Source: a bacterium | GTDB lineage: Bacteria > Desulfobacterota > JAPLJL01 | DNA length: 64,000 nt | Assembly (NCBI GenBank): GCA_028713675.1 | Contig: JAQTNV010000003.1 | Span: forward strand, 58,051 to 122,050 | Reading direction: 5' to 3' | Shown here: piece by piece, positions 17,700-26,528 of the stretch | How the letters are laid out: every line of letters begins with the position of its first letter | How positions within the stretch are numbered: the stretch's first letter is position 1 | The notes under the pieces: model-generated | What the model saw: only the letters and a program-made list of their open reading frames with translations | What the model was told of the DNA's origin: nothing | Database searches by the model: none | Made by a program: the position numbers and the translations under genes

Positions 17700-17735
17700 A
17701 AGGATAGGTCCTATAGGGCTTATAGGACCTATAAA
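17700..17735. repeat. Nonamer array between pilQ and aroC
   Basis: Three 9-nt units ATAGGTCCT, ATAGGGCTT and ATAGGACCT follow each other, making an imperfect palindrome. It fills most of the 65-base gap between pilQ and aroC and may also act as a hairpin. Confidence 0.75.
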
Positions 17736-17747
17736 AAAAGCAAAGCA

Positions 17748-18941
17748 ATGATCAGGTTCTTGACGGCGGGTGAATCGCACGGGAAGGGACTGCTGGTGAT
17801 CCTGGAAGGAGTCCCCTCCGACCTGCCCATGACCGAGGAGGATCTCAATCAGGACCTGGCGCGCCGGCAGAAGGGATATGGCCGCGGCGGGAGGATGAAA
17901 ATCGAGAATGACCGGGTGGAGATTATCTCCGGGGTGCGCCGGGGTAAAACCCTGGGCTCTCCGGTGGGCATCATGATTCGGAACCGGGACTGGGAAAACT
18001 GGAAAGAATTGATGAAGGTGGAGAACAATATATCGGCGCTCTCCGCCGCGAATTCCCTGAAAGTGCCCCGGCCCGGGCATGCCGACCTGGCCGGAGGGAT
18101 AAAATTCGGGCACCGGGACCTGCGGAACGTCCTGGAAAGGGCCTCCGCCCGGGAAACCGCGGCCCGGACCGCGGCCGGGGCGGTCTGCCGCCGCCTCCTC
18201 GCGGAGTTCGGCGCGGTCATCAAAAGCCAGGTGCTGGAGATCGGGGGAGTCCAAGTCAAAGGTGAAGGGTCAAAGGTCAAAGATAATGATTATTGGGAGA
18301 AGGTGGAAAAATCCGAACTCCACTGCGGTGACCCGGGCGCGGAAAAAAGGATGAAAAAATTGATTGACCAGGCCCGGGAAAAGGGCGATACCGTCGGCGG
18401 GGTCTTCGAAATCCGGGCCTTCGGACTGCCGCCCGGATTGGGCAACTACGTGCAATGGGACCTGCGCCTGGACGGACGGCTGGCCCAGGCCCTGATGTCG
18501 ATCCCCGCGATTAAAGGGGTGGAAATCGGGATGGGATTCCTGGCCGCCAGGAAGTTGGGCTCCCAGGTCCACGATGAAATCTCCTACCGGTCAAAGGTGA
18601 AGGGCCAGGGGTCCAAGGTCAGTTTTTTCCGGAAGACCAATCATGCCGGCGGCCTGGAAGGGGGCGTGACCAACGGGGAAGATCTGGTTATCCGGGCGGC
18701 GATGAAACCCATCTCCACCCTGCTCAAGCCCAAGAACTCTGTGCACATTGAAACCAAGGAGGCGGTCCCGGCCACGGTCGAAAGGTCGGACATCTGCGCG
18801 GTGCCGGCGGCCGCCGTCGTGGGAGAGGGCATGACGGCCCTGGAACTGGCGCGTGCCTTTCTCGAAAAATTCGGAGGGGATTCCATCCGGGAGGTACGGA
18901 GGAATTTTTTAAGCTACCTCCGTGAGGTAGAGGCGTACTAG
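17748..18941 (+). CDS. aroC: Chorismate synthase
   Basis: Last step of the shikimate pathway: reduced-FMN-dependent conversion of 5-enolpyruvylshikimate 3-phosphate to chorismate. 397 residues. Family motifs are visible: GESHGKGL (8-15), [12 protein letters not shown] (39-50), GHADLAGG (with conserved His), [14 protein letters not shown] and [18 protein letters not shown]. Two short stretches do not fit the family: residues about 168-181 ([10 protein letters not shown]) and 282-291 ([10 protein letters not shown]). Both are encoded by 7-nt repeats (18250-18287 and 18591-18622) that stay in frame. They probably lie in surface loops, since the active-site motifs are intact. The next gene is aroB. 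Confidence 0.96.
   Translation: MIRFLTAGESHGKGLLVILEGVPSDLPMTEEDLNQDLARRQKGYGRGGRMKIENDRVEIISGVRRGKTLGSPVGIMIRNRDWENWKELMKVENNISALSAANSLKVPRPGHADLAGGIKFGHRDLRNVLERASARETAARTAAGAVCRRLLAEFGAVIKSQVLEIGGVQVKGEGSKVKDNDYWEKVEKSELHCGDPGAEKRMKKLIDQAREKGDTVGGVFEIRAFGLPPGLGNYVQWDLRLDGRLAQALMSIPAIKGVEIGMGFLAARKLGSQVHDEISYRSKVKGQGSKVSFFRKTNHAGGLEGGVTNGEDLVIRAAMKPISTLLKPKNSVHIETKEAVPATVERSDICAVPAAAVVGEGMTALELARAFLEKFGGDSIREVRRNFLSYLREVEAY
18250..18287 (+). repeat. Heptamer array inside aroC, site 1
   Basis: Five units in a row, including GTCCAAG, TCAAAGG, TGAAGGG and TCAAAGA. It encodes a Gly/Lys/Ser/Val-rich insertion. The same family is intergenic elsewhere in the window. Confidence 0.8.
18591..18622 (+). 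repeat. Heptamer array inside aroC, site 2
   Basis: Units TCAAAGG, TGAAGGG, CCAGGGG and TCCAAGG in a row, the same family as site 1, 340 bases downstream in the same gene and in the same orientation. Confidence 0.78.
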
Positions 18942-18942
18942 A

Positions 18943-19022
18943 ACAAAAGCAGGGAGCAGGGTGCAAGGAGCATAGAGCAATAACAGGTAGCAGGTAGCCG
19001 AAAACAGGTAGCAGGTAAAAGA
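18943..19022. repeat. Heptamer array between aroC and aroB
   Basis: AGCAGGG/AGCATAG units pass into AGGTAGC units, with ACAGGTAGCAGGTA occurring twice. The gap to aroB otherwise holds only AT-rich sequence. Confidence 0.85.
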
Positions 19023-19073
19023 ATAATAACAAAGAACAAAGAAGAATATTGATCAGCCGGTTCCCGGAAGTGA

Positions 19074-20150
19074 ATGGAAAAAATTTTAGTCAAGCTCAAG
19101 GAGGAAAGTTACCCGATTTTCCTGACCCGGGAAGGGTTGGAGGACATCGGCTCAATCATGCGCCGGTTGGACCGCCTGGAAAGAGTGACCGTGATTACCG
19201 ATTCCCAGGTGGAAAAGAGGTATCTTGACGTGGTGGAAAAAGGGTTCCGGGTGGCGGGATACCAGGTGGACCACCTGGTGATCCCGGCCGGAGAGGAAAG
19301 TAAAAGTTTGGAACAGGCGGGCAAAATTTATGACCGTCTCCTGGAACTCGGGGTTAACCGCCAGTGCGGGCTGGCGGCCCTGGGCGGAGGGGTCGTGGGG
19401 GACCTCACCGGCTTCGTGGCGGCCACTTACCTGCGGGGGATCGATTATATCCAGATCCCGACCACGGTGATCGCCCAGGTTGATGCCGCGATCGGGGGAA
19501 AAACCGGGGTCAACCTCCCCCAGGGCAAGAACCTGGTCGGGTCTTTCTGGCATCCCCGGATGGTTTTCTGCGACATCGAGGTCCTGAAAACCCTGGAGCA
19601 GAAGGAATTCGTGGCGGGATTGGCCGAGGTGATCAAGTATGGGATAATTATGGACGAGAAGCTTTTCGTCTTTCTGGAAGAAAATATCGAGCGGGTTCTC
19701 CAAAAAGAGATGGAGGATCTTCTGTTCATCGTCCGGCGTTCGGCCCGGGACAAGGCCCAGGTGGTGAAGGAAGACGAGCGGGAATTGACCGGAAAACGTA
19801 CCATCCTGAATTTCGGCCATACCATCGGCCACGCCCTCGAGGCCTCGGCCAGGTACCGGGGGTACCGGCATGGGGAAGCGGTGGCCATCGGGATGGCCTC
19901 CGCCGCCCGGCTTTCGGAAAGGCTGGGCTTCTGCAAGGGCAAGGTCAAGGACAGGATTGTTTCTCTCATTCAGAGGGCGGGATTGCCGACCGAGGTTCCC
20001 GAGCTGGACGAGGATGACCTGGTCCCGATCATTTCCATGGATAAGAAAGCGACCGCGGGCCTGATTAATTTCGTGGTCGTTGAGGATATCGGCAAGGTCA
20101 GATTGGAAAAAATAGAGCCCGGATTAATCGGGGAAAATTTTCGAAAATAA
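19074..20150 (+). CDS. aroB: 3-Dehydroquinate synthase
   Basis: NAD- and metal-dependent second enzyme of the shikimate pathway (DAHP to 3-dehydroquinate). 358 residues, normal length. Motifs: GGGVVGDLTGFVAATYLRG (102-120), PTTVIAQVDAAIGGKTGVN with the catalytic Lys, GLAEVIKYG with the metal Glu, LNFGHTIGHALE with two metal His, and HGEAVAIGM. Weak ribosome-binding site (GTTCCCGGAAGTG). It follows aroC and is probably transcribed from the same or a near promoter. Confidence 0.97.
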   Translation: MEKILVKLKEESYPIFLTREGLEDIGSIMRRLDRLERVTVITDSQVEKRYLDVVEKGFRVAGYQVDHLVIPAGEESKSLEQAGKIYDRLLELGVNRQCGLAALGGGVVGDLTGFVAATYLRGIDYIQIPTTVIAQVDAAIGGKTGVNLPQGKNLVGSFWHPRMVFCDIEVLKTLEQKEFVAGLAEVIKYGIIMDEKLFVFLEENIERVLQKEMEDLLFIVRRSARDKAQVVKEDERELTGKRTILNFGHTIGHALEASARYRGYRHGEAVAIGMASAARLSERLGFCKGKVKDRIVSLIQRAGLPTEVPELDEDDLVPIISMDKKATAGLINFVVVEDIGKVRLEKIEPGLIGENFRK

Positions 20151-20163
20151 GGAGGTAATAAAA

Positions 20164-20589
20164 ATGGAAAAAGGCAGGGCTTTTCTGGGTAAGGGCTGGG
20201 TATTTATCCTGGGGGTTTTGCTCCTGACCCTGAGCTGCGGTGGGATGAACCAGGCTCCCTTCGGTTCCAAGATGTCTATGCCCGCCGACACCACTGTCGC
20301 CTCGGCCGTGGACGTGGTTTTCGTCGCCAAGGTCGTCGTGGTGGACCAGGACGGAAATCCTTTGAATGATGTGGACGTGGATTTCACTGTCTGTTGTGAC
20401 GGGGGTGAGTTTGTCGATAATAACGGCGGATCCCTGGGCACCGATATCACCATCAGAACCGATGGCATCGGGGTGGCCACCGCCAACGTCCTCGTTTACG
20501 GGAATTATGCCGGTGATGTGAACATCTTCGCCACCATTGGAACCGTGTCGGATACGACGAAAATCACGAAGACTGTCCCCGCTTCGTAG
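20164..20589 (+). CDS. Small exported protein with one Ig-like (Big_1) domain, probable lipoprotein
   Basis: 141 residues. The leader ends in LLLTLSCGGMN, a plausible lipobox with Cys after Ser. One bacterial Ig-like fold of the invasin/intimin type follows (VVVDQDGNPLNDVDVDFTV ... TDGIGVATANVLV), with a pair CC in the middle. AAGGAGG lies 8 bases upstream. It starts 13 bases after aroB and precedes the large Big_1 protein, with which it shares the domain type. Likely a surface or periplasmic structural protein; no enzyme motif seen. Confidence 0.78.
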   Translation: MEKGRAFLGKGWVFILGVLLLTLSCGGMNQAPFGSKMSMPADTTVASAVDVVFVAKVVVVDQDGNPLNDVDVDFTVCCDGGEFVDNNGGSLGTDITIRTDGIGVATANVLVYGNYAGDVNIFATIGTVSDTTKITKTVPAS

Positions 20590-20652
20590 AGCGGGATTTG
20601 CCAGGGAAGCACCCGGGAGGGTAAAATAATTACACACAAGGAGGATCTGAAA

Positions 20653-23600
20653 ATGGTTAGAATAAAGGGATATAGCCTGCTCATCGGCCTGGCGTGCTTG
20701 CTGGCTTTTTCCGCCTGCGGCGGCAATGGAAACGGGGGAGGCGGAACGACGACCACCAGGGTGACCATTACCCTGACTGCAGATCCGGCCTCGATCCCGG
20801 CGGACGGGACAACCACCTCCAGCATTGTTGCCAAACTGGTGAACAGCCGGGATGCGACCCCGGTAGCAGATGGAACGGCGGTGACTTTTTCCCTGGAAAC
20901 CTCGGTGGGCGGAATGGTTTACCCCTTATCCACCACCACCACCAGCGGGATCGCCAAAACTACCCTGACCGCCGGGAGCGCGGTCGGCTCAGTTACGGTT
21001 AAGGCGGTAAACGAAACCTTTTCGAAGACCGCGACGGTGGAATTCACCGAACCCACTATCAATAATCAGTCTTACTCTATCTCGCCTTCGGCTGATCCCA
21101 ACCCGATCCAGATTTACGGAACATCATTAATCTCCGCCGAAATCAGGGACATTGACGGCAACCTGGCCGCGGACGGGGTCGAAGTCACATTCTCTTCGGC
21201 TATTACCGGAGTTTCCTTTAACAACCCGGCTTATACCGTAGGGGGAGTAGCGACAGCCACCCTGACCGCCGATTCCACTCCAGGCTGGTCGGCGATCACG
21301 ATCAAGGCGGGAAACGAGAGCGATGACACCCTGAATATCCAGATTTTGGACCTGACCATTCCCAATCTCACCCTTTCGGAGACGAAAATCGCGTCAGGTA
21401 AAAGCACGACTGTTACCGCGGAGGTTCGGGATACCCAGGGAAACCTGGCCATGGACCAGTCCCCGGTTATTTTCACCACCAATCTGTTAGGGGCGACTTT
21501 TACCCCGACCACTTCCGTTACGACGGGCGGATTGGCCCAGGTGGAATTTAAAGCCGGGGTTGGTTCGGGACCGGCGACCATCACGGCCAAGGTGGGCAAG
21601 AACCACTCCGCATCCGTTGACTTGACCGTGGGGGTTTCCAACGTGACCATGACGGCCACAGCCACGCCTCCTTCGGTCAATATTAATGAAACCTCGAACA
21701 TCAAGGTCGAGGTCAGGTCGGAGGGAACCTTAGCTCCCGACGGAACCCCGGTGACTTATTCTACCGATTTTACCGGCGCAGTTATTACCTCCCAGGCGGA
21801 GACTACTTCGGGGATCGCCTCGGCCACTTTTACAGCCGGGGAAATAGCCGGGAGGGCGACAATCAAGATTTCATGCGGGAACGGCGCGAATGCCAAGACC
21901 ATTACGTTGGGAATTAACGTTGTGGGGCAGGTGGCCAGCATCGCGGTCAGCGCCACCCCCAACCCGATCTCGGTTAACGCGAGTTCGAGCGTGCGGGCCG
22001 AGCTCCGGGATGCGCTCGGCCACCCGGTGCCGAACGGGACCCCGGTTAAATTCTCCACCAGCATGTCCTGGGCGACCATCACCGAATCATCCGATACCAG
22101 CAGCGGCCAGGCCCTCGCGACCTTTACCGCCGGACAAAGTTACGGAAACGCGAGTGTCACCGTAACCTCCGGAACGGTCACGAACAACAGCCTGACCATC
22201 GAGATCCTTCCCCCCGTTGTCGGCTCGATCGAATTCGTGTCGGCCTCGCCGTTGCAGGTGGGGGTCAAGGGCTCAGGACAAGCGGAAGTTTCCACCGTGA
22301 TCTTTAAGGTCAGGGACAAGGATGGGAACGCGGCTCCGGATGGTACCCTCGTGGATTTCGATCTGTTCGGCCCCAAGGGCGGTGAATATATCAGCCCGGT
22401 TACCAACGTCACGATCAACGGCCAGGCGACCACCTACCTGCAGGCCGGAAAAGTAGCCGGCCCGGTGCGGATCGAGGCCTCGACGCTCAGCGACAACGGA
22501 ACCCCCGCCAACCTGGTGGATGATATAACCCTGACTTCCGCTTCGATCGGGATCTCCATCGGCGCAGGACTTCCCTCCATGAGAAACTTTTCCCTCTCCA
22601 TCGCCAATGGCGGTCTTAATGTGGCCGGGCTTGACTGTTACGGGATCCCTGCCCCGATCAACGCTTATTTGGCCGACCGATATTATAACTTTGCCGTTGA
22701 AGGCACCTCGGTGAATTTCTTTACCGAAGGAGGCGCGATTTCACCTACCGTTTGGACGGACAATAAGGGGGGGGCAATTGCTACCATGATAACCCAGGGT
22801 CCGGCCCCTCTGGATATGGCACCGGGGGCTCAATATCAGTGCGGACAAGTTAACACTTGTCTTAATCCCTGCGTGCCGGAGCGTTCGTCCACTGATGTAT
22901 TCTATGGGCCCCATCATACCTACAACCCCCGGGACGGGGTCAACACCATCCTGGCCACGACGATTGGCGAGGAAACGTTCGACGATAAAAACGGCAACGG
23001 AATCTATAACTTGGGCGAAAGCTTCGAGGATATTTCCGAGCCTTTCCTGGATGCCGATGATGACGGGGTCTACGATTACGCCGAGCCCTTTACCGACGGG
23101 GTTGATGTCAATGGTGTTGCCTGGGCTTCCAAGGTCAACAACAAGTACGATCCCCCCACCCCCTGGATTGACAATAACCTCGTTGATGATGATTTGGATG
23201 GCAACGCCGCCGACTGCGATGCCCCCACCGATTGCAATAACAAATGGGACAAGGGGGAAATCTGCCAGGGCGAGCTCGAAAATCCCAGCTTGAGTGTCGA
23301 TTGCACCGACACCAAGAATTCTTCAGGCTGTGTCTGCTTCCCGGGCGAGAAGTTCTGGGATAAATGGATACCAGGGTTGAAGCAAGGTGACGGGATGTGG
23401 AACGAAGCCGAGTTTTATGTTGATTACAATAAAAACGGCAAATTCGACCGGCCCAACGGAGTATGGGATGCTCAAACAATGATCTGGACTAAAATCAGAA
23501 ATATATTTACTGATTCAAACTTTATATACCAAATACATAAAGTGGATGGTTTCGGATGCGACGATCCCCCGGCCACGATTGCTATTTCTCTTGCCAGTAC

Positions 23601-23889
23601 CCCACCCACGAATAATTTTGTTTTCGATCTCTCTGATTACAATTACAATCCTTTGGATAATATCAACGTAGGGTTTGCGGTTGCATCAGGATCAAGTGCT
23701 TTTTGCAAGGTCCTGCCCGTGGGCTACGTCAATGTCGATCCATCCGGAGTGCCTTGGACCCATTTCGAATTTTCCGTAATTGGTACAGCCGCTGGGTCGT
23801 GTGAAGTAGATATCACCGCGACCTGGAACAATACGTGCATCGGTACCGTAACCCTGAAACCTTTCGTAGCGGGAACGGTTACACCTTAA
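20653..23889 (+). CDS. Large surface lipoprotein with tandem Ig-like (Big_1) domains and a Cys/Asp-rich C-terminal part
   Basis: 1078 residues. The signal ends in LLAFSACGGNG with a Gly-rich spacer, so it is probably a lipoprotein. About six invasin-type Big_1 domains fill residues 37-640; each has ADGTxVTFS-like and T(S/G)GxAxATFTAG-like strands. The rest differs: residues about 775-950 hold acidic turns such as DDKNGNGIYNLGE and DADDDGVYDYAE, which resemble calcium sites, and many paired Cys. It is followed by a terminator. Tandem Big_1 proteins act as rigid stalks for adhesion. The C-terminal part would be the tip; its ligand is unknown. Confidence 0.82.
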   Translation: MVRIKGYSLLIGLACLLAFSACGGNGNGGGGTTTTRVTITLTADPASIPADGTTTSSIVAKLVNSRDATPVADGTAVTFSLETSVGGMVYPLSTTTTSGIAKTTLTAGSAVGSVTVKAVNETFSKTATVEFTEPTINNQSYSISPSADPNPIQIYGTSLISAEIRDIDGNLAADGVEVTFSSAITGVSFNNPAYTVGGVATATLTADSTPGWSAITIKAGNESDDTLNIQILDLTIPNLTLSETKIASGKSTTVTAEVRDTQGNLAMDQSPVIFTTNLLGATFTPTTSVTTGGLAQVEFKAGVGSGPATITAKVGKNHSASVDLTVGVSNVTMTATATPPSVNINETSNIKVEVRSEGTLAPDGTPVTYSTDFTGAVITSQAETTSGIASATFTAGEIAGRATIKISCGNGANAKTITLGINVVGQVASIAVSATPNPISVNASSSVRAELRDALGHPVPNGTPVKFSTSMSWATITESSDTSSGQALATFTAGQSYGNASVTVTSGTVTNNSLTIEILPPVVGSIEFVSASPLQVGVKGSGQAEVSTVIFKVRDKDGNAAPDGTLVDFDLFGPKGGEYISPVTNVTINGQATTYLQAGKVAGPVRIEASTLSDNGTPANLVDDITLTSASIGISIGAGLPSMRNFSLSIANGGLNVAGLDCYGIPAPINAYLADRYYNFAVEGTSVNFFTEGGAISPTVWTDNKGGAIATMITQGPAPLDMAPGAQYQCGQVNTCLNPCVPERSSTDVFYGPHHTYNPRDGVNTILATTIGEETFDDKNGNGIYNLGESFEDISEPFLDADDDGVYDYAEPFTDGVDVNGVAWASKVNNKYDPPTPWIDNNLVDDDLDGNAADCDAPTDCNNKWDKGEICQGELENPSLSVDCTDTKNSSGCVCFPGEKFWDKWIPGLKQGDGMWNEAEFYVDYNKNGKFDRPNGVWDAQTMIWTKIRNIFTDSNFIYQIHKVDGFGCDDPPATIAISLASTPPTNNFVFDLSDYNYNPLDNINVGFAVASGSSAFCKVLPVGYVNVDPSGVPWTHFEFSVIGTAAGSCEVDITATWNNTCIGTVTLKPFVAGTVTP

Positions 23890-23979
23890 TGGGCGGGTCA
23901 GGGAAAGAAAGGGTTTTTAAACAAGGGGTAGTATTTATGAATTTGTGAAATGCAGGATGTTAAGCGAAGATGATTTATT

Positions 23980-24010
23980 GGAGGCGGGGGTAACCCCGCC
24001 TCCTTTGTTT
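23980..24010 (+). terminator. Strong hairpin, probable terminator
   Basis: A 10-bp perfect stem GGAGGCGGGG / CCCCGCCTCC with loop GTAA is followed by TTTGTTT. It may also be a copy of the dispersed GGGG-TAA-CCCC palindrome seen at 10254 and 32145. The remaining bases to 24162 hold no gene. Confidence 0.75.
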
Positions 24011-24161
24011 AAAGGGCAATAATGCCATATAATTAAACATTAAGGCGGAATATCGAGATTTTGGCCGTGGAGCGTCCATAAAGCCTGCGGCTGACCGCCC
24101 CCGTTTTTATCAGCTTCCCTTTAATCAGGAGGAGAGGGGAGATCCTGGGGGACCCAGAAGT

Positions 24162-26090
24162 ATGCCCGAAACCGGCAAACCTGAAGAAAAAACCGCGGGA
24201 AAAGAAATCAAGATTTCCGCGGAAATCGAGAAATACGCCGCGGTCCTGGCCAAGGACCCGAAATCCCGGGCCTTCGCCCCCCTGGCCGAGGCCTACCGCC
24301 GGGCCGGGATGCTGGACGAGGCCATCATGGTGGCCCAGGATGGCCTGAAAATCTATCCCGCCTACCATAGCGGCAGGGTGGCCCTGGGGCGGGCTTATTT
24401 TGAGAAGGGAATGCTGGCGGAGGCCGCCCGGGAGCTGGAAGCGGTCACCAAGTCCAGCCCGGACAACATTGTCGCCCAGAAAGTATTGGGGGAAACGTAT
24501 TTCCGCCAAGGGGAAAAAGAAAAGGCCCAGCGCCTGTTTTCCCTGGTTTTAACCCTCTCACCGGGGGATAAGGAAGCGGAAGAAAAGATCAAGGCCATCA
24601 CGCAGCCCCCGGCCCCTGAACCGGTTCCAGAGCCGGAAAAACCGTCTGACCAGTCGGATTTGTCGGACCAGGCTGACGCTGCTTCAAAACCGGAAAAACA
24701 GTCTGACTTGTCAGACTTGTCGAACCAGTCAGACGCTTCAGGCAAGGCTTTAGAGCCCGAAAAACAGTCGGACGCGACGGACCTGGTGTCTGATGTTCTG
24801 GACCGGAGCCAGGCGGAAGAAATCGCGGCCAAAGAGGAACCGGTTCAGCCCGAACCGGTTGCTGAACCTGAAAAACCGTCGGACTTGTCGGACCAGTCGG
24901 ATGCGTCGGACCTGGTGTCTGATGTTCTGGACCGGAGCCAGGCGGAAGAAATCGCGGCCAAAGAGGAACCGGTTCAGCCCGAACCGGCTGCTGAACCTGA
25001 AAAACCGTCGGACTTGTCTGACCAGTCGGATGCGTCGGACCTGGTGTCTGATGTTTTGGACCGGAGCCAGGCGGAAGAAACCGTGGCCAAAGAGGAACCG
25101 GTTCAGCCCGAACCGGCTGCTGAACCTGAAAAACCGTCGGACTTGTCTGACCAGTCGGACCAGGTTTTGAAGGCCGACACCGGCACTGACAACCTGGCCG
25201 ACACGAGCCGTCGGCTCGGGCAGGCTGACACTGATCTTGAGCTAGTTCCTGAGCCGGTTACCCCGGCCTTGCCAGAGCTTTCTATTGATACCGACACCGA
25301 GTTTGAAAAGCCGTCGGACCTGTCTGATCAGCCGGACTTGGCTTCAGAGCCTGAAAAACCTTCGGACCTGCCTGACCTGCCGGAACAGTCGGACAAGGTT
25401 TTGAAGGTCGCCACCGGCACTGACACCGACACCGATCTTGAGCTGGAGCTTGAAAAACCGTCTGACCAGTTGGACTTGTCTGACCAGTCGGACGCGTCAG
25501 ACCTGGTTTCTGATGTTTTGGATCTGAGCCAGGCGGAAGAAACCGCGGCCAAGGAGGAACCGGTTCAGCCCAAACCGGCTGCTGAACCTGAAAAACCGTC
25601 GGACTTGTCTGATCTGTCGGACCAGTCGGACCAGGTTTTGAAGGTCGCCACCCTGGCCGACACGAGCAATCGGCTCGGGCAGGCCGGCACTGACACCGAC
25701 ACCGACACCGATCTTGAGCTGGAACTTGAAAAACAGTCTGACCAGTTGGATTTGTCTGACCAGTCTGACCTGTCGGACGCGTCGGACTTGGTCCCTGAAG
25801 CCGGGGCAGGGGCGGAAAAAATCGCCACCCCCACGATCGCCGAGATTTACGTGAAACAGGGACACCTGGACAAGGCCCTGGAGGTTTACCGGGAGATCCT
25901 GGCGGCGGATCCCGGGGCGCGGGAGATTGTTCAACGGGTGGTGGAACTCTCCCGGCTTTCTTCCGGCGGGGAGGGATCGGACCCGGGCCTGCCGGATGCA
26001 GCCGGGGAATCAACCCCGACCGAAAGAAAGATTCGTTTTTTAAAAAACTGGTTACAAAACATTCAGAACCTCCGGGAGCAAAAGCATTAG
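24162..26090 (+). CDS. TPR protein with a long acidic Ser-Asp repeat region
   Basis: 642 residues. The N-terminal part (about 20-140) has three to four tetratricopeptide repeats (LAEAYRRAGMLDEAI, LGRAYFEKGMLAEAARELE, LGETYFRQGEKEKAQRLF). Residues 150-550 are low-complexity and very acidic, rich in SDLSDQSD runs and PVQPEP linkers, including a 43-residue block repeated in tandem. One more TPR pair lies near the end (IAEIYVKQGHLDKALEVYREIL). There is no signal peptide, so it is probably cytoplasmic. The gene is 36 bases before a roadblock-like gene. TPR/roadblock pairs are seen near motility and polarity systems. Function unknown; scaffold is the likely role. Confidence 0.8.
   Translation: MPETGKPEEKTAGKEIKISAEIEKYAAVLAKDPKSRAFAPLAEAYRRAGMLDEAIMVAQDGLKIYPAYHSGRVALGRAYFEKGMLAEAARELEAVTKSSPDNIVAQKVLGETYFRQGEKEKAQRLFSLVLTLSPGDKEAEEKIKAITQPPAPEPVPEPEKPSDQSDLSDQADAASKPEKQSDLSDLSNQSDASGKALEPEKQSDATDLVSDVLDRSQAEEIAAKEEPVQPEPVAEPEKPSDLSDQSDASDLVSDVLDRSQAEEIAAKEEPVQPEPAAEPEKPSDLSDQSDASDLVSDVLDRSQAEETVAKEEPVQPEPAAEPEKPSDLSDQSDQVLKADTGTDNLADTSRRLGQADTDLELVPEPVTPALPELSIDTDTEFEKPSDLSDQPDLASEPEKPSDLPDLPEQSDKVLKVATGTDTDTDLELELEKPSDQLDLSDQSDASDLVSDVLDLSQAEETAAKEEPVQPKPAAEPEKPSDLSDLSDQSDQVLKVATLADTSNRLGQAGTDTDTDTDLELELEKQSDQLDLSDQSDLSDASDLVPEAGAGAEKIATPTIAEIYVKQGHLDKALEVYREILAADPGAREIVQRVVELSRLSSGGEGSDPGLPDAAGESTPTERKIRFLKNWLQNIQNLREQKH
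24759..25163 (+). repeat. In-frame 129-bp tandem repeat built from nonamers
   Basis: Two full copies start at 24870 and 24999, with a shorter first copy (111 bp) at 24759 and a partial last copy at 25128. Each encodes 43 residues. Inside each copy are 9-nt units such as GTCGGACTT and GTCGGACCA. A diverged copy lies near 25450-25600. The copies are nearly identical, so copy number probably varies. Confidence 0.85.
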
Positions 26091-26126
26091 GGCAAAGATC
26101 ATCCCGGGAAAGCGCGGAGGAAAAAC

Positions 26127-26492
26127 ATGGTTTTCCAGAAAATTTTACAGGATATCATCGAGGGGGTGGAGGGCGGCCTGGCCGGAATGGGGATCGCCCG
26201 GGACGGGATCGCCCTGGAAACCTACGTCCGGGCCGATTCCGACGGCAGCGTGGATATCCAGGCCCTGGGGGTGGAACTGGTTACCCTGACCGGGGAGATC
26301 GGCCGGGTCACACAGGCCCTGGGCTCGGATGGTTTCGAAGAGCTTTCCCTGGTCCTTCCCGCTCACGTCGCGGTGATGCGGCTGATCACTCCGGAGTATT
26401 TCCTGGTGGTTCTGCTCGGCCGGAACGGGAATTTCGGGAAGGCCCGTTACCTGATGCGCCGGGAATCCCCCCGCCTGCAGAAGGAATTTTAG
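26127..26492 (+). CDS. Roadblock/LC7-like protein (MglB-type fold)
   Basis: 121 residues without signal peptide. The pattern ILQDIIEGVEGGLAGMGIARDGIALETY, then LGVELVTLTGEIGRVTQALG and FLVVLLGRNGNFGKARYLMRR, is that of roadblock/LC7 proteins, which regulate small Ras-like GTPases such as MglA. No mglA lies in the window. GGAGG stands eight bases before the ATG. It is tightly placed between the TPR gene and the M24 peptidase gene, and is probably in one operon with them. Confidence 0.75.
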   Translation: MVFQKILQDIIEGVEGGLAGMGIARDGIALETYVRADSDGSVDIQALGVELVTLTGEIGRVTQALGSDGFEELSLVLPAHVAVMRLITPEYFLVVLLGRNGNFGKARYLMRRESPRLQKEF

Positions 26493-26528
26493 GACGGCCG
26501 GGCTTTTGCCGGGAAGGAAAAACCGGGG

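Noticed and set aside
15613-17748. A 711-codon open frame on the minus strand opposite pilQ
   Set aside because: It is antisense to the conserved secretin; Gly/Arg/His-rich low-complexity content and no recognisable domain.
24759-25163. Assembly artefact as explanation of the tandem repeat
   Set aside because: Copies differ at a few bases and the first copy is shorter by 18 bases, so it is probably real, though the exact copy number may be wrong.
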